A DNA stretch of 64,000 nt from G965233625 sp965233625 (lineage in GTDB: Bacteria; Planctomycetota; Planctomycetia; Pirellulales; Pirellulaceae), in assembly GCA_965233625.1 (NCBI GenBank), contig OZ247499.1, positions 4,402,001-4,466,000 of the forward strand, in the 5' to 3' direction. The position numbers were made by a program, and so were the translations under genes. The notes under the pieces were generated by a model, which was given only the letters and a program-made list of their open reading frames with translations, did not search any database and was not told the origin of the DNA. Of this stretch, positions 43,254 to 51,126 are shown in pieces; positions within the stretch are counted from its first letter, which is position 1; each line of letters opens with the position of its first letter.

Positions 43254-44159
43254 TTAATAATCGCCAGTGACAAAGCCGTCCTGACGATTGAACAGATTCT
43301 GATAAACCGTGTTATTGGTAGGGTAGAACTTATGGACGGGGTCTGAGGTGCTGTCGCCACAGTTGCCGCCTGCGGCTGCTTCGATGGTTTCCGCCAGGAA
43401 GTGGACCGAACCATCGCAGAACACCACGTTCACGCCGCCAGGGTGTTCGCTAGAGAGGATATAACGGCGACAGGCGCCCCAGTAATCCGTGCCGGTGTAG
43501 TCCTGCAAGTTGATGCGATGCACCACGCGGAAGCCGACCGAAGCGGTACTTTGCGCCCTACCAGGCCAGACAGCCGCAACCGACCGCAGACCGCCTTTTT
43601 CACCCACCATCATAGTGTTCGCCAGACCATCGGTGATTTCGGCAAAGCGGTGCGAATTGTGGTTCTGTTCATAAGCAGCAATAGATTCGCTGATGGCGTA
43701 ATTGCTGGTTGCCTGACGTTGACCGCTGCGGACGAACCGTGGATTTAACTCGGCCGTAACATCAGAAGGGCAGCGGTAGGTGTCGATCCGCTCTTGCAGG
43801 CCGTTGGTGGCGTTGGGTGTCAGACCGGCCTGAGTCGCGGGCGAAAGACGGTCGTACAGGTTCTGTTGTTCAATAAACGGCAGAATGTACGTGCCCCAGC
43901 CCCACCTGACTTCGCCCGTGCTAATGGGGTGAAAGTTCTCGTAGCTGGGCGGCATCTCGCCATAGGTGTCGTGGTGGTTATGAATGCCCAGAGCGATCTG
44001 TTTCAGATTATTTGTACACTGCGAGCGTCTAGCAGCTTCGCGGGCAGCTTGAACCGCGGGGAGGAGCAGCGCGACCAGAACGCCGATGATTGCGATAACA
44101 ACAAGCAATTCAACAAGCGTAAAACCTGTGCGCCGCGGACGAAGGGAGACTGCGGACAT
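43254..44159 (-). CDS. DUF1559 prepilin-type N-methylation protein (2)
   Basis: A 301-residue protein with prepilin signal RTGFTLVELLVVIAIIG and the helix PAVQAAREAARRSQC. The DUF1559 core has LPFIEQQNLYDRLSP and ends in the H-X9-DG motif HPGGVNVVFCDGSVHFL, which is complete here, unlike in the first copy at 17183. Its partner lipoprotein lies 133 nt downstream, after the hairpin. Probably a pseudopilin-like envelope protein; role unknown. Confidence 0.94.
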   Translation of the reverse strand: MSAVSLRPRRTGFTLVELLVVIAIIGVLVALLLPAVQAAREAARRSQCTNNLKQIALGIHNHHDTYGEMPPSYENFHPISTGEVRWGWGTYILPFIEQQNLYDRLSPATQAGLTPNATNGLQERIDTYRCPSDVTAELNPRFVRSGQRQATSNYAISESIAAYEQNHNSHRFAEITDGLANTMMVGEKGGLRSVAAVWPGRAQSTASVGFRVVHRINLQDYTGTDYWGACRRYILSSEHPGGVNVVFCDGSVHFLAETIEAAAGGNCGDSTSDPVHKFYPTNNTVYQNLFNRQDGFVTGDY

Positions 44160-44480
44160 ATTGGCTCCTAGAATAAGAATGTGTCGAAGAGAGGTTAGAC
44201 GTGTGAAGTTTTACACATAATTCACAAATTCAGCAAATACTTGAACCCGGCCGGCAAACCAGACTTTGCGGCCACATATCCCCCCACAGCTCCTGGAAAC
44301 CTCATTTGCCGCATTCATACTATCTGTTGCACTCGCACAAAATCGCGAGATTGACACAGCCGCAGTGACCGCTACCATTGGGCGCACCTTGCAGGGGCAG
44401 ACGGATCCGCTTTCTTTTCCAGAACTTCTCCGATTCAAGCAGCTGACTGCATACGTTGGCTGGATAGAAAAAGACCCGAT
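44160..44480. other. Divergent intergenic region
   Basis: About 320 nt between the start of the second DUF1559 gene and the DUF502 gene; both promoters should be here. AT-rich DNA at 44195-44235 (GTGAAGTTTTACACATAATT) is a plausible DUF1559 promoter zone. A 72-residue frame from TTG 44266 ends with an ATGA overlap on the DUF502 start, but it has no family match and no ribosome binding site. Confidence 0.45.
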
Positions 44481-45479
44481 ATGAGCGAACCGGCAGCCGG
44501 CGCCAGCTTTGCGCCGAAGAAGAGCATTCATCCATTCCGCCGCGCCATCCTGCGGGGGCTGGGCATTGTGTTGCCGCCGCTGTTGACGGTGGTGGTGTTT
44601 ATCTGGGCGTGGACGCTGATCGAACGCTATGTGCTGGTCCCGGTCGAAAGCACGGCGCGGACTGCCATTGTGATGTCTTTGCCGCCTGCTTTTGACAAAG
44701 TGCCGCCTAAAGAGCAGATCAAAAATATTGTCCGCACAGATAGCCGCGTGACGGAGTTCACGCATAACGGCACCGACTACACCATCCTGCCACGCAGCCG
44801 GCAGTGGGTTCCGAAGTTTGTTCTGGAACGTGTCGAAGAAAACCCCGACGCCCTGCACGAGCCAAACCCCGTGACCGCCGGGCAATACTACGCGGAATAC
44901 GCCAATGTGCGTTTCCTGCCGCGCGCGTACGTGATTCCGGTTTTTCTGCTGGTGTTTGTACTCCTGCTTTATTGTGCCGGAAAGTTCTTCGCCCGCGGGA
45001 TTGGCAGCTGGATCAAAAACCTGTTCGACGGTCTGATTCACCGGCTGCCGATCGTGCGCAATGTCTACTCTTCGGTCAAACAGATCACCGACTTTGTCTT
45101 CAGTGAACAGGAGCTGGAATACACCCGCGTGGTAGCGGTTGAATATCCACGCAAAGGCATCTGGTCGCTGGGCTTTGTAACGGGCGAAAGCATGCTGGAT
45201 ATCCGCAACGCGGTGGGCGAACCGGTGCTAAGCATTCTGATGCCCACGTCGCCCATGCCCGCGACTGGCTTCACCATCAGTGTGGCCAAGAGCGAAACCA
45301 TCGACCTGGACTTAACGGTCGATCAAGCCGTGCAGTTCATCGTCAGCTGTGGCGTGGTCGTGCCGCCGCACCAGCAACCCCGCATCAAAGTCGCCGAAAC
45401 CGCGCTCAGCGATCAGATCGCCCGCAAAGCGGCCGAAGGCGCCAAAGCCGAAAACAGCACGGCGCCGGCGGGCGAGTAA
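44481..45479 (+). CDS. DUF502 family membrane protein
   Basis: A 332-residue inner-membrane protein. TM1 lies at about residues 25-48 (LGIVLPPLLTVVVFIWAWTL) and TM2 at about 153-172 (VIPVFLLVFVLLLYCAG). The DUF502 signature RLPIVRNVYSSVKQITDF follows, and later LGFVTGE and ILMPTSPMPATGFTISV. An unusual loop of about 90 residues sits between the two helices. The family is common in bacteria and plants (LIKE COV), with no firm bacterial function. The C-terminal 40 residues are charged and probably disordered. Confidence 0.92.
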   Translation: MSEPAAGASFAPKKSIHPFRRAILRGLGIVLPPLLTVVVFIWAWTLIERYVLVPVESTARTAIVMSLPPAFDKVPPKEQIKNIVRTDSRVTEFTHNGTDYTILPRSRQWVPKFVLERVEENPDALHEPNPVTAGQYYAEYANVRFLPRAYVIPVFLLVFVLLLYCAGKFFARGIGSWIKNLFDGLIHRLPIVRNVYSSVKQITDFVFSEQELEYTRVVAVEYPRKGIWSLGFVTGESMLDIRNAVGEPVLSILMPTSPMPATGFTISVAKSETIDLDLTVDQAVQFIVSCGVVVPPHQQPRIKVAETALSDQIARKAAEGAKAENSTAPAGE

Positions 45480-45569
45480 CGGCCCTAGCGTTTGCAGTAA
45501 CCAACAGGGCTACACAACTTCTTTGCGGAAGCCTCTGCACTCCTTCCGCGGGTAATTTGAAAATCACAG

Positions 45570-46538
45570 ATGTCCAGACCATCTCGCATCATTGCGTACG
45601 GTATCGACCCAGGCTCCCGCACATCATGGGCGACCTACAGGGCGGAGGTGGAACTCGAAGGGTTGCGCGTATCACGAGTGACACGTAATGTTTTTTTAAT
45701 CGCCCGCTTGGACGATCTTATTGCGGAGATCGCAACCGAAACTGCATCTTTAGACGCTACTTCCGTCGTACTTTCTGTTGACGCTCCACTGAACATGCCT
45801 GATGAATTTGACCTACCAGGATCGACCCTTCCCAGGTCGCGGTGGCCCTTTAACGTCAACCCATTTTCTGTTCGCCCTTGTGAGAAAGCATTGTCGAGCA
45901 AGCCTGAAGTACCTAACGAAAAACTAGCCCACCCAATGCTCGCACACTCGATTGCAATGATTTGTGGGTGGCAAAACAACTACAATGGAAAACATTCGAC
46001 GAAATTTACAGATATCCACGACGGCGTTTCCGTACTTGGGTATCAAGGGGCGCCGCATGGTCCCGTGGTCAGGCTATTTCGCGAACGCCTTGTACAGGCT
46101 CTTAGGCAAATGGGAAGCCGCCTCGTTCTCTCACCGTGGGATGCATTGTCGCCAGAATCGCGGCATGTTTATATGGTTGAGAGTCATCCAGCCGTAGCAA
46201 TGGCCATTTGGGCCAACCAAAAGCAATTGCCGGGCTTTGACCGCATTCCAAAATATAAAGGGAACAGACACAAAGATACTGTCGCCAGTTTTCGAGATCT
46301 TTGTGCCACAGTATGTCAGCTTGGAGGTTCTTATTTGGACACCAGCACACTTCGTGTGGAGAATGACGATGACTTAGATGCGTTTACCGGGCTTTTGAAC
46401 GTGATCGACCTTCTACGCGGTTCCGGCGATTGGATTGGCACTGTGGAACAAGGGTACTTTCTGACACCAGAACTACGACAATTAGCTGGCGGTAAGAAGA
46501 TGTGTGAAATCTGGCGAACGGAAGCGATGAAGCTGTAA
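45570..46538 (+). CDS. DUF429 family protein (RNase H-like fold)
   Basis: A 322-residue soluble protein. The family pattern is GIDPGSRTSWATY at the N-terminus, SVDAPLNMP near residue 75, VESHPAVAMAIW near 210, and DDLDAFTGLLNV near 275. The spaced acidic residues suggest an RNase H/actin-like fold with metal binding. Function is unknown. Its codon use is more AT-rich than that of its neighbours, and it sits alone, so recent acquisition is possible. Confidence 0.82.
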   Translation: MSRPSRIIAYGIDPGSRTSWATYRAEVELEGLRVSRVTRNVFLIARLDDLIAEIATETASLDATSVVLSVDAPLNMPDEFDLPGSTLPRSRWPFNVNPFSVRPCEKALSSKPEVPNEKLAHPMLAHSIAMICGWQNNYNGKHSTKFTDIHDGVSVLGYQGAPHGPVVRLFRERLVQALRQMGSRLVLSPWDALSPESRHVYMVESHPAVAMAIWANQKQLPGFDRIPKYKGNRHKDTVASFRDLCATVCQLGGSYLDTSTLRVENDDDLDAFTGLLNVIDLLRGSGDWIGTVEQGYFLTPELRQLAGGKKMCEIWRTEAMKL

Positions 46539-46710
46539 GCTATCTCACCCCGACCGAGCAACTAACAGCGGCTTGCGATGCGTGCTTCTGCTTAATCTCT
46601 GATAAGTGTCGTACATTCTTCGCATCAGGAATCCAGGCCAACTCTCTTAAAACAAACCCTGCGTCTACATTCACATCTTTATCCCCACGCTGCTGATAAC
46701 GCTGCCTTTG

Positions 46711-47301
46711 ATGCTGAGTCCGGGACCGGCGAACCTGGTTTCGCTGGCTTTGGCTGCGCGGTATGGCGGGTGGCGGGTGCTGAGATTTCAGGCCGGTGTT
46801 GTCACGATTTACACGGCCACTTGCGTGGTGCTGGGCGTTGCTGCGGGGCAGGTATCAGGCGATAACGCGTCGCTGGGAAGCGTGATTCAGATAGCTGGCG
46901 GCGCGTTTATCGTTTATCTGGCCGTGGGAATGATCCGGCGGGCGATGACCGGGCCGGCCGCCCCTCAGGAAGAGACAACGCCGCGTGATGCATTGAAGCC
47001 GCCAACCTACTTCAGCGGCGTTGTGCTGCAGTGCCTTAACCCGAAGTTCCCGGTGGTGGTGCTCACCATTCTTTCAGCCAGTACGGGTCTGCATGTCGCC
47101 GCAACCTGCGCCATTATTGTCGGATGCGGCATTGCTGGGGTGCTGATGTACTCCACCGCGGGCGCGCTTGTCCACCGGCTGGCGACACAGCCGCGGCAGT
47201 TGCGGCGGCTTGATCTGACGGCGGGCCTTTTGCTGGGCGCCGTGGGCGTATGGATCGCAGCGCGTGGCGGTTTCGCGCTGTTATCAGGCGCCGGATGGTG
47301 A
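46711..47301 (+). CDS. LysE/RhtB family amino-acid exporter
   Basis: A membrane protein of about 196 residues. The LysE motif SPGPANLVSLALAARYGGWR is present, followed by several helices (VVTIYTATCVVLGVAAGQ, ATCAIIVGCGIAGVLMYST). Homology seems to continue upstream of the first ATG: the same frame encodes FIPTLLITLPLM just before it, which looks like the rest of TM1, back to a TAA at 46648. No ATG, GTG or TTG lies in that part except TTG 46708. The true start may therefore be a rare codon (for example ATT 46669), or the gene is slightly truncated. Substrate unknown. Confidence 0.8.
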   Translation: MLSPGPANLVSLALAARYGGWRVLRFQAGVVTIYTATCVVLGVAAGQVSGDNASLGSVIQIAGGAFIVYLAVGMIRRAMTGPAAPQEETTPRDALKPPTYFSGVVLQCLNPKFPVVVLTILSASTGLHVAATCAIIVGCGIAGVLMYSTAGALVHRLATQPRQLRRLDLTAGLLLGAVGVWIAARGGFALLSGAGW

Positions 47302-47308
47302 CAACGGC

Positions 47309-48280
47309 TTACGTGGGATCGCCATCGTCCCAGCCGCCACCATCTTCGTCGTGCATATCTTCACCAAAGGCGTCTTCGGGGCGGACTTCTCCGGCGGAAT
47401 CGCGGCCCATCCCTTTCTCGAGCGCGATCTGCCCGGGACGGCGGTGATCTAACATGCGGTCGATATTGCGGCCCAGCCACAACGAAGCAAACGGCACATT
47501 CTTAAACGTCTTCGCGCCGTTACGTGTGCGATGCTGAATGTCGGCGGCGCCAAGCAGCAACAGTTCCAGCAGGTCTTTGGTTTCGCGGCGCAGTGCGCGT
47601 GCGAAGATCGGTTCACGCGTAGACGTTTTCAGAAACTGATGCTCGTACACGTAAGACTCATCAATTTCCACACGATGAAACAACCAGGCCCAGATCAGTT
47701 CAAAAACAATCAGCCCCAGAAACACGTAAGCAGAAGCCAGGTAGAAGCCCGGCGTTACATCCGCCGTCATCCACTTGGCATGGATCGACAGCGCCTGCAA
47801 CGGATTCCAGGCCCATTGAATGGTCGAAAAATACGCAGCGCCCAACAGCGCCAGCACCGTCACCGCCAGGATCGCAGTGTTGATCACGTTAAAGTTGTAC
47901 ATGATCGTCACATAGCTGAGGCCCAGCAGAATGAACCAGACCAGCAACAGCCAGCTGCTGTCAAAGGCGCCTTCCATAAAGCTGCCCGGCGTCTTCAGCC
48001 CTGTGCCTATCCCGAATAAAATCAGGCTGCCCCAGATCATGGGGTGCAGGTAGACCGAATCGTTGTACCAGACAAACTTGATGCTATAGACCCGGTTCGC
48101 ATCGCGGACGGTCTGCCCCACAATGTACGAAATAAAATTCGTATACAAAAAGCGGAAGACCGTTGTCAGCGGCCAGAAGATGATCTTCAGTGGCAGCACG
48201 AACAGGTAGTAAAGGATCGAAGGACCTTCCTTCGGCTTTTTACTTTTCGACGGTTTGGCGGTTGTTTTTTCTTTTTCCAT
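47309..48280 (-). CDS. Multi-pass membrane protein, unknown function
   Basis: A 323-residue protein. ATG at 48280 (MEKEKTTAKPSKSKK) is chosen because the longer frame runs back into the divergent methyltransferase gene. A basic N-terminus is followed by a hydrophobic segment (ILYYLFVLPLKIIFWPLTTVF). Four more likely helices are at about residues 85-100 (PMIWGSLILFGIGTG), 120-140 (WLLLVWFILLGLSY), 145-165 (NTAILAVTVLALLG) and 195-215 (SAYVFLGLIVFELIWAW). The cytoplasmic C-terminus has a conserved-looking helix (REPIFARALRRETKDLLELLLLG) and an acidic tail. I do not recognise a named family. Confidence 0.75.
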   Translation of the reverse strand: MEKEKTTAKPSKSKKPKEGPSILYYLFVLPLKIIFWPLTTVFRFLYTNFISYIVGQTVRDANRVYSIKFVWYNDSVYLHPMIWGSLILFGIGTGLKTPGSFMEGAFDSSWLLLVWFILLGLSYVTIMYNFNVINTAILAVTVLALLGAAYFSTIQWAWNPLQALSIHAKWMTADVTPGFYLASAYVFLGLIVFELIWAWLFHRVEIDESYVYEHQFLKTSTREPIFARALRRETKDLLELLLLGAADIQHRTRNGAKTFKNVPFASLWLGRNIDRMLDHRRPGQIALEKGMGRDSAGEVRPEDAFGEDMHDEDGGGWDDGDPT

Positions 48281-48406
48281 AATATCCCCGGTGTTTTCTA
48301 TTGATTCGCTCTGTGATGGAAAATATTGCGTGACCACCTGTGACAGAATTATAAGCTCATGCCGCCATGACCGCTGCCCGGCGCCGGGGGTGGGCCGGAA
48401 CAATGA

Positions 48407-50920
48407 ATGGTTGTGAAACAAGCGAAACCGGTTTACCGGAGTCTGGCAAGGCGGCTCGCTAGTGTAGCAGACCCGGAGCAAGGGCAGCTTGACCTCTGTC
48501 TGCAAATCGCCTTGCAACACGCGGCGCCGCTGCTGAAGCCGTCCGGCGGTCTGGATTGGCTGAAACGAACCGCCGGCTCCGCCTGGAAACCATCCCTTGA
48601 AAAGTGTCTGCAGCGGTGGCATCGCGACGGCAGAACGTGTGATCCCCCGCAGCATCGTGAGATCGCCAGCCTGCCGGGCGAACCTGCTGAAATTGTCACC
48701 ACCTGCCTGGAACAGTTACTGGCGGCGCAACCCGGTTCTGATCGCAGAAGCCGTGGCGTTTATTACACGCCGCAACCACTAGCGGAATTCGTTATCCGCG
48801 GCGCGCGGAACGCGCTGGCGACGCCCATGCAGATCACGGGCGGTCTGGCGGGCTTGTTGAAAGAAACGCCGTGCACGCTGCTCGACCCGGCGGCCGGCGC
48901 CGGCGTGTTCCTGGCGGCTGCTATCCACGTAACGCATTGCGATTTCCTCAGCGATTGCAACGAGCCGCAAAGAACCGCGGCCGCGTGGAATGCGTTTGTA
49001 GACGCCACGCTGCTGCCCGCGTTATGCGGCGTGGAATTGATGCTGCCGGCCTGTGCGCTGGCGCACGTTCGTATCGCACTGGCGCTGCACGCCACCGGTT
49101 ACTGCTTTGCGGGCGAAACGGCGCCGGACCTTCAGAACCGCAATGCGTTGCAGCCAGAACCGCCCGGCAACCGCCTACCGTTGATCGTTGGCAATCCGCC
49201 TTACGCCGCTTTGACGACGCAGGTAGGCGGCTGGATCAACAAGCTGATGAAGGGAAAAGTCGCCGGCGCCGGCGGCGATGCTTCTTACTTTCATGTGGAT
49301 GGGCAACCGCTAGGCGAACGCAAGCTGTGGCTGCATGACCAGTACGTGCAGTTTCTACGCTATGCGCAATACTGTGTGGATCGCGCGGGTGGAGGTGTGA
49401 CAGCCTTTGTCACTAACCGCGGCTTCCTGGATAACATCACCTTCCGCGGCGTCCGCAACGCTTTGATGCAGACTTATAACTCGGCGCACATCGTCGACCT
49501 ATTTCCCGGCGGTAAGAATGGACGAAGCCCCGCCGCGGAGGTTGACGAAAACCTGTTCGAAATTGATCAAGGCGTGGCGGCCGCCATTCTTGCGGCGCCG
49601 CCGGGCGGGCACGGATTCACACTGCATTACCGCCGGCTTACGGGCGCCAGGCAGAAGAAGCTGCAACAGATCGCTGAATGCGATCCGCAGGATTTGACCG
49701 TTGAACAAACCGTATCGCCACCGCATTACTTTCTGACACCGCAGTCCAGCGGAGGAAGTTTCTACCAGCAGGGCTGGCCGCTTGACGAAATCATGCCCGT
49801 GCATGCTCCCACCATCGTTACGGCCCGTGACAAGCTGGTGATTGGTTTTACCCGCCAGGAGGTTGCATCGCGGATCGCCAGGTTCTGCGACCTGACTGTG
49901 CCTGACGAACAGATCAGACAGCAGTTCTTTCCGCGGTCGCGGTCGCAGCGTTATCCGCCGGGCGACACCCGCGGCTGGAAGCTCTCCGCTGCCCGCCGGG
50001 CGCTGGCGGCGGTGGAACATCATGCCGTTAATATCCGCCCTTGCACTTACCGCGCCGCGGACAAGCGTTACATCTACTGGTCACCTGCCATGATCGACTG
50101 GCCGCGGACGGCAGTGAGCCGGTTGATGCTGCGGGAAGCAAATACGGCGTTTGTCACGCGGCGGCAGTCGCCACCGGACAGCCCCTGCGACTTCTTCTGG
50201 GCGACGGACAATCTGGTGCTAGATGGCGTGCTACGCAGCGATAACCGTGGCGGCGAGACGTTCTTCCCCTGGCAACGGCTCCGCAATCCACAAAACGAAG
50301 CGCAAGACGCCGCCCTGGAATTCAACCTGCAAGCAGCGTTTCAGTCGGCCGTGCAAACGGTGCTCGGAGATGATGTGCAGCCGGAAGAAATCTTACAGAT
50401 GCTTCACGCGCAGTTTCATATTCCTGCTTATCGCACCCGGTTCGCCCCAGGTCTACGGACCGGTTACCCGCGTGTCTTTATTCCGCGCACCAGAGAGCTG
50501 TTCGACAAGCTTGTGACAGAAGGCCGGACGCTTATCGCCGCGATGCAGATGAAAGGTTCGCTGCCGGATGACGATCATCCTGAGACCGCAGCAACTGGTA
50601 GCCAGGCAACCGGCATAACCCTACCTGCCAGGGAATATCCACGTTGGGAAAACGGGCGGATTTATGCCGCGGCAGGGCTTTGCGTAGCGGTCGCCGGTCG
50701 CACAGCGTGGGAGTTCCGCGCGGGTGCACATCAGATCTGCCGGAAGTGGCTGCGGGACCGCCGTGGGATGCAGTGGAGCCCCGCCATGCTGCGGCAGTAT
50801 CAACAGGTGGTGCAAGTGGCCGCAGAGATTACCGCGGCGATGCAGCGGCTGGAACGGGCGGTTGACGCGGCGGGCGGCTTTGAAGCAGCGTTTGCTTCTC
50901 GCGATGGCGCCTCAAAATAA
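48407..50920 (+). CDS. Type ISP-like N6-adenine DNA methyltransferase, no helicase/nuclease
   Basis: An 837-residue protein. The methyltransferase domain has GVYYTPQPLAEFVIRGA, the AdoMet-binding motif LLDPAAGAGVFL and the catalytic motif NPPY (IVGNPPYAALT), which indicate N6-adenine methylation. The C-terminal half resembles the Type ISP specificity region: IRPCTYRAADKRYIYWSPAM, then QMLHAQFHIPAYRTRF and the following FIPRTRELFDKLV. Type ISP enzymes are normally about 1500 residues with an N-terminal Mrr nuclease and helicase; both are missing here and no such gene lies nearby. It may be an orphan methylase or one part of a split defence system. ATG 48407 is used; it is divergent from the membrane-protein gene. 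Confidence 0.88.
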   Translation: MVVKQAKPVYRSLARRLASVADPEQGQLDLCLQIALQHAAPLLKPSGGLDWLKRTAGSAWKPSLEKCLQRWHRDGRTCDPPQHREIASLPGEPAEIVTTCLEQLLAAQPGSDRRSRGVYYTPQPLAEFVIRGARNALATPMQITGGLAGLLKETPCTLLDPAAGAGVFLAAAIHVTHCDFLSDCNEPQRTAAAWNAFVDATLLPALCGVELMLPACALAHVRIALALHATGYCFAGETAPDLQNRNALQPEPPGNRLPLIVGNPPYAALTTQVGGWINKLMKGKVAGAGGDASYFHVDGQPLGERKLWLHDQYVQFLRYAQYCVDRAGGGVTAFVTNRGFLDNITFRGVRNALMQTYNSAHIVDLFPGGKNGRSPAAEVDENLFEIDQGVAAAILAAPPGGHGFTLHYRRLTGARQKKLQQIAECDPQDLTVEQTVSPPHYFLTPQSSGGSFYQQGWPLDEIMPVHAPTIVTARDKLVIGFTRQEVASRIARFCDLTVPDEQIRQQFFPRSRSQRYPPGDTRGWKLSAARRALAAVEHHAVNIRPCTYRAADKRYIYWSPAMIDWPRTAVSRLMLREANTAFVTRRQSPPDSPCDFFWATDNLVLDGVLRSDNRGGETFFPWQRLRNPQNEAQDAALEFNLQAAFQSAVQTVLGDDVQPEEILQMLHAQFHIPAYRTRFAPGLRTGYPRVFIPRTRELFDKLVTEGRTLIAAMQMKGSLPDDDHPETAATGSQATGITLPAREYPRWENGRIYAAAGLCVAVAGRTAWEFRAGAHQICRKWLRDRRGMQWSPAMLRQYQQVVQVAAEITAAMQRLERAVDAAGGFEAAFASRDGASK

Positions 50921-50924
50921 AATA

Positions 50925-51049
50925 AGCCTCATCCGCTGCTGCTGCTCCACACCCGGAGGTGTCATGCTGCTGCCCAACCTGAAACCCCCTGTGATTGCCC
51001 TGGCTTCAAAGGTTTCAAGATTCTGCCCAAGTCATCAGCGGATGAGGCT
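50925..51049. ncRNA. Candidate structured RNA or MITE-like element after the methyltransferase
   Basis: A perfect 14-bp inverted repeat, AGCCTCATCCGCTG (50925-50938) and CAGCGGATGAGGCT (51036-51049), encloses 97 nt. Inside is a hairpin ACACC-CGGA-GGTGT (50951-50964) and a second stem TGAAACC / GGTTTCA. The closing stem starts 4 nt after the methyltransferase stop. This could be a three-stem RNA, or a small mobile element with terminal inverted repeats; no clear target duplication is seen. There is no T-run, so it is not a standard terminator. Confidence 0.5.
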
Positions 51050-51126
51050 ACTAAGAGTATCGACCACCATTCTGGCTAACTCCACACAAAATGGGGGGAT
51101 CACCTATACAACACACAGCGGATTGC

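Noticed and set aside
44266..44484. A 72-codon frame whose stop overlaps the DUF502 start (ATGA)
   Set aside because: It needs a TTG start without a ribosome binding site, matches no family, and lies where the divergent promoters must be. The overlap is probably chance.
48407..50920. BREX PglX or classic Type I HsdM identity for the methyltransferase
   Set aside because: No other BREX or Type I genes are nearby, and the C-terminal region fits the Type ISP specificity region better.
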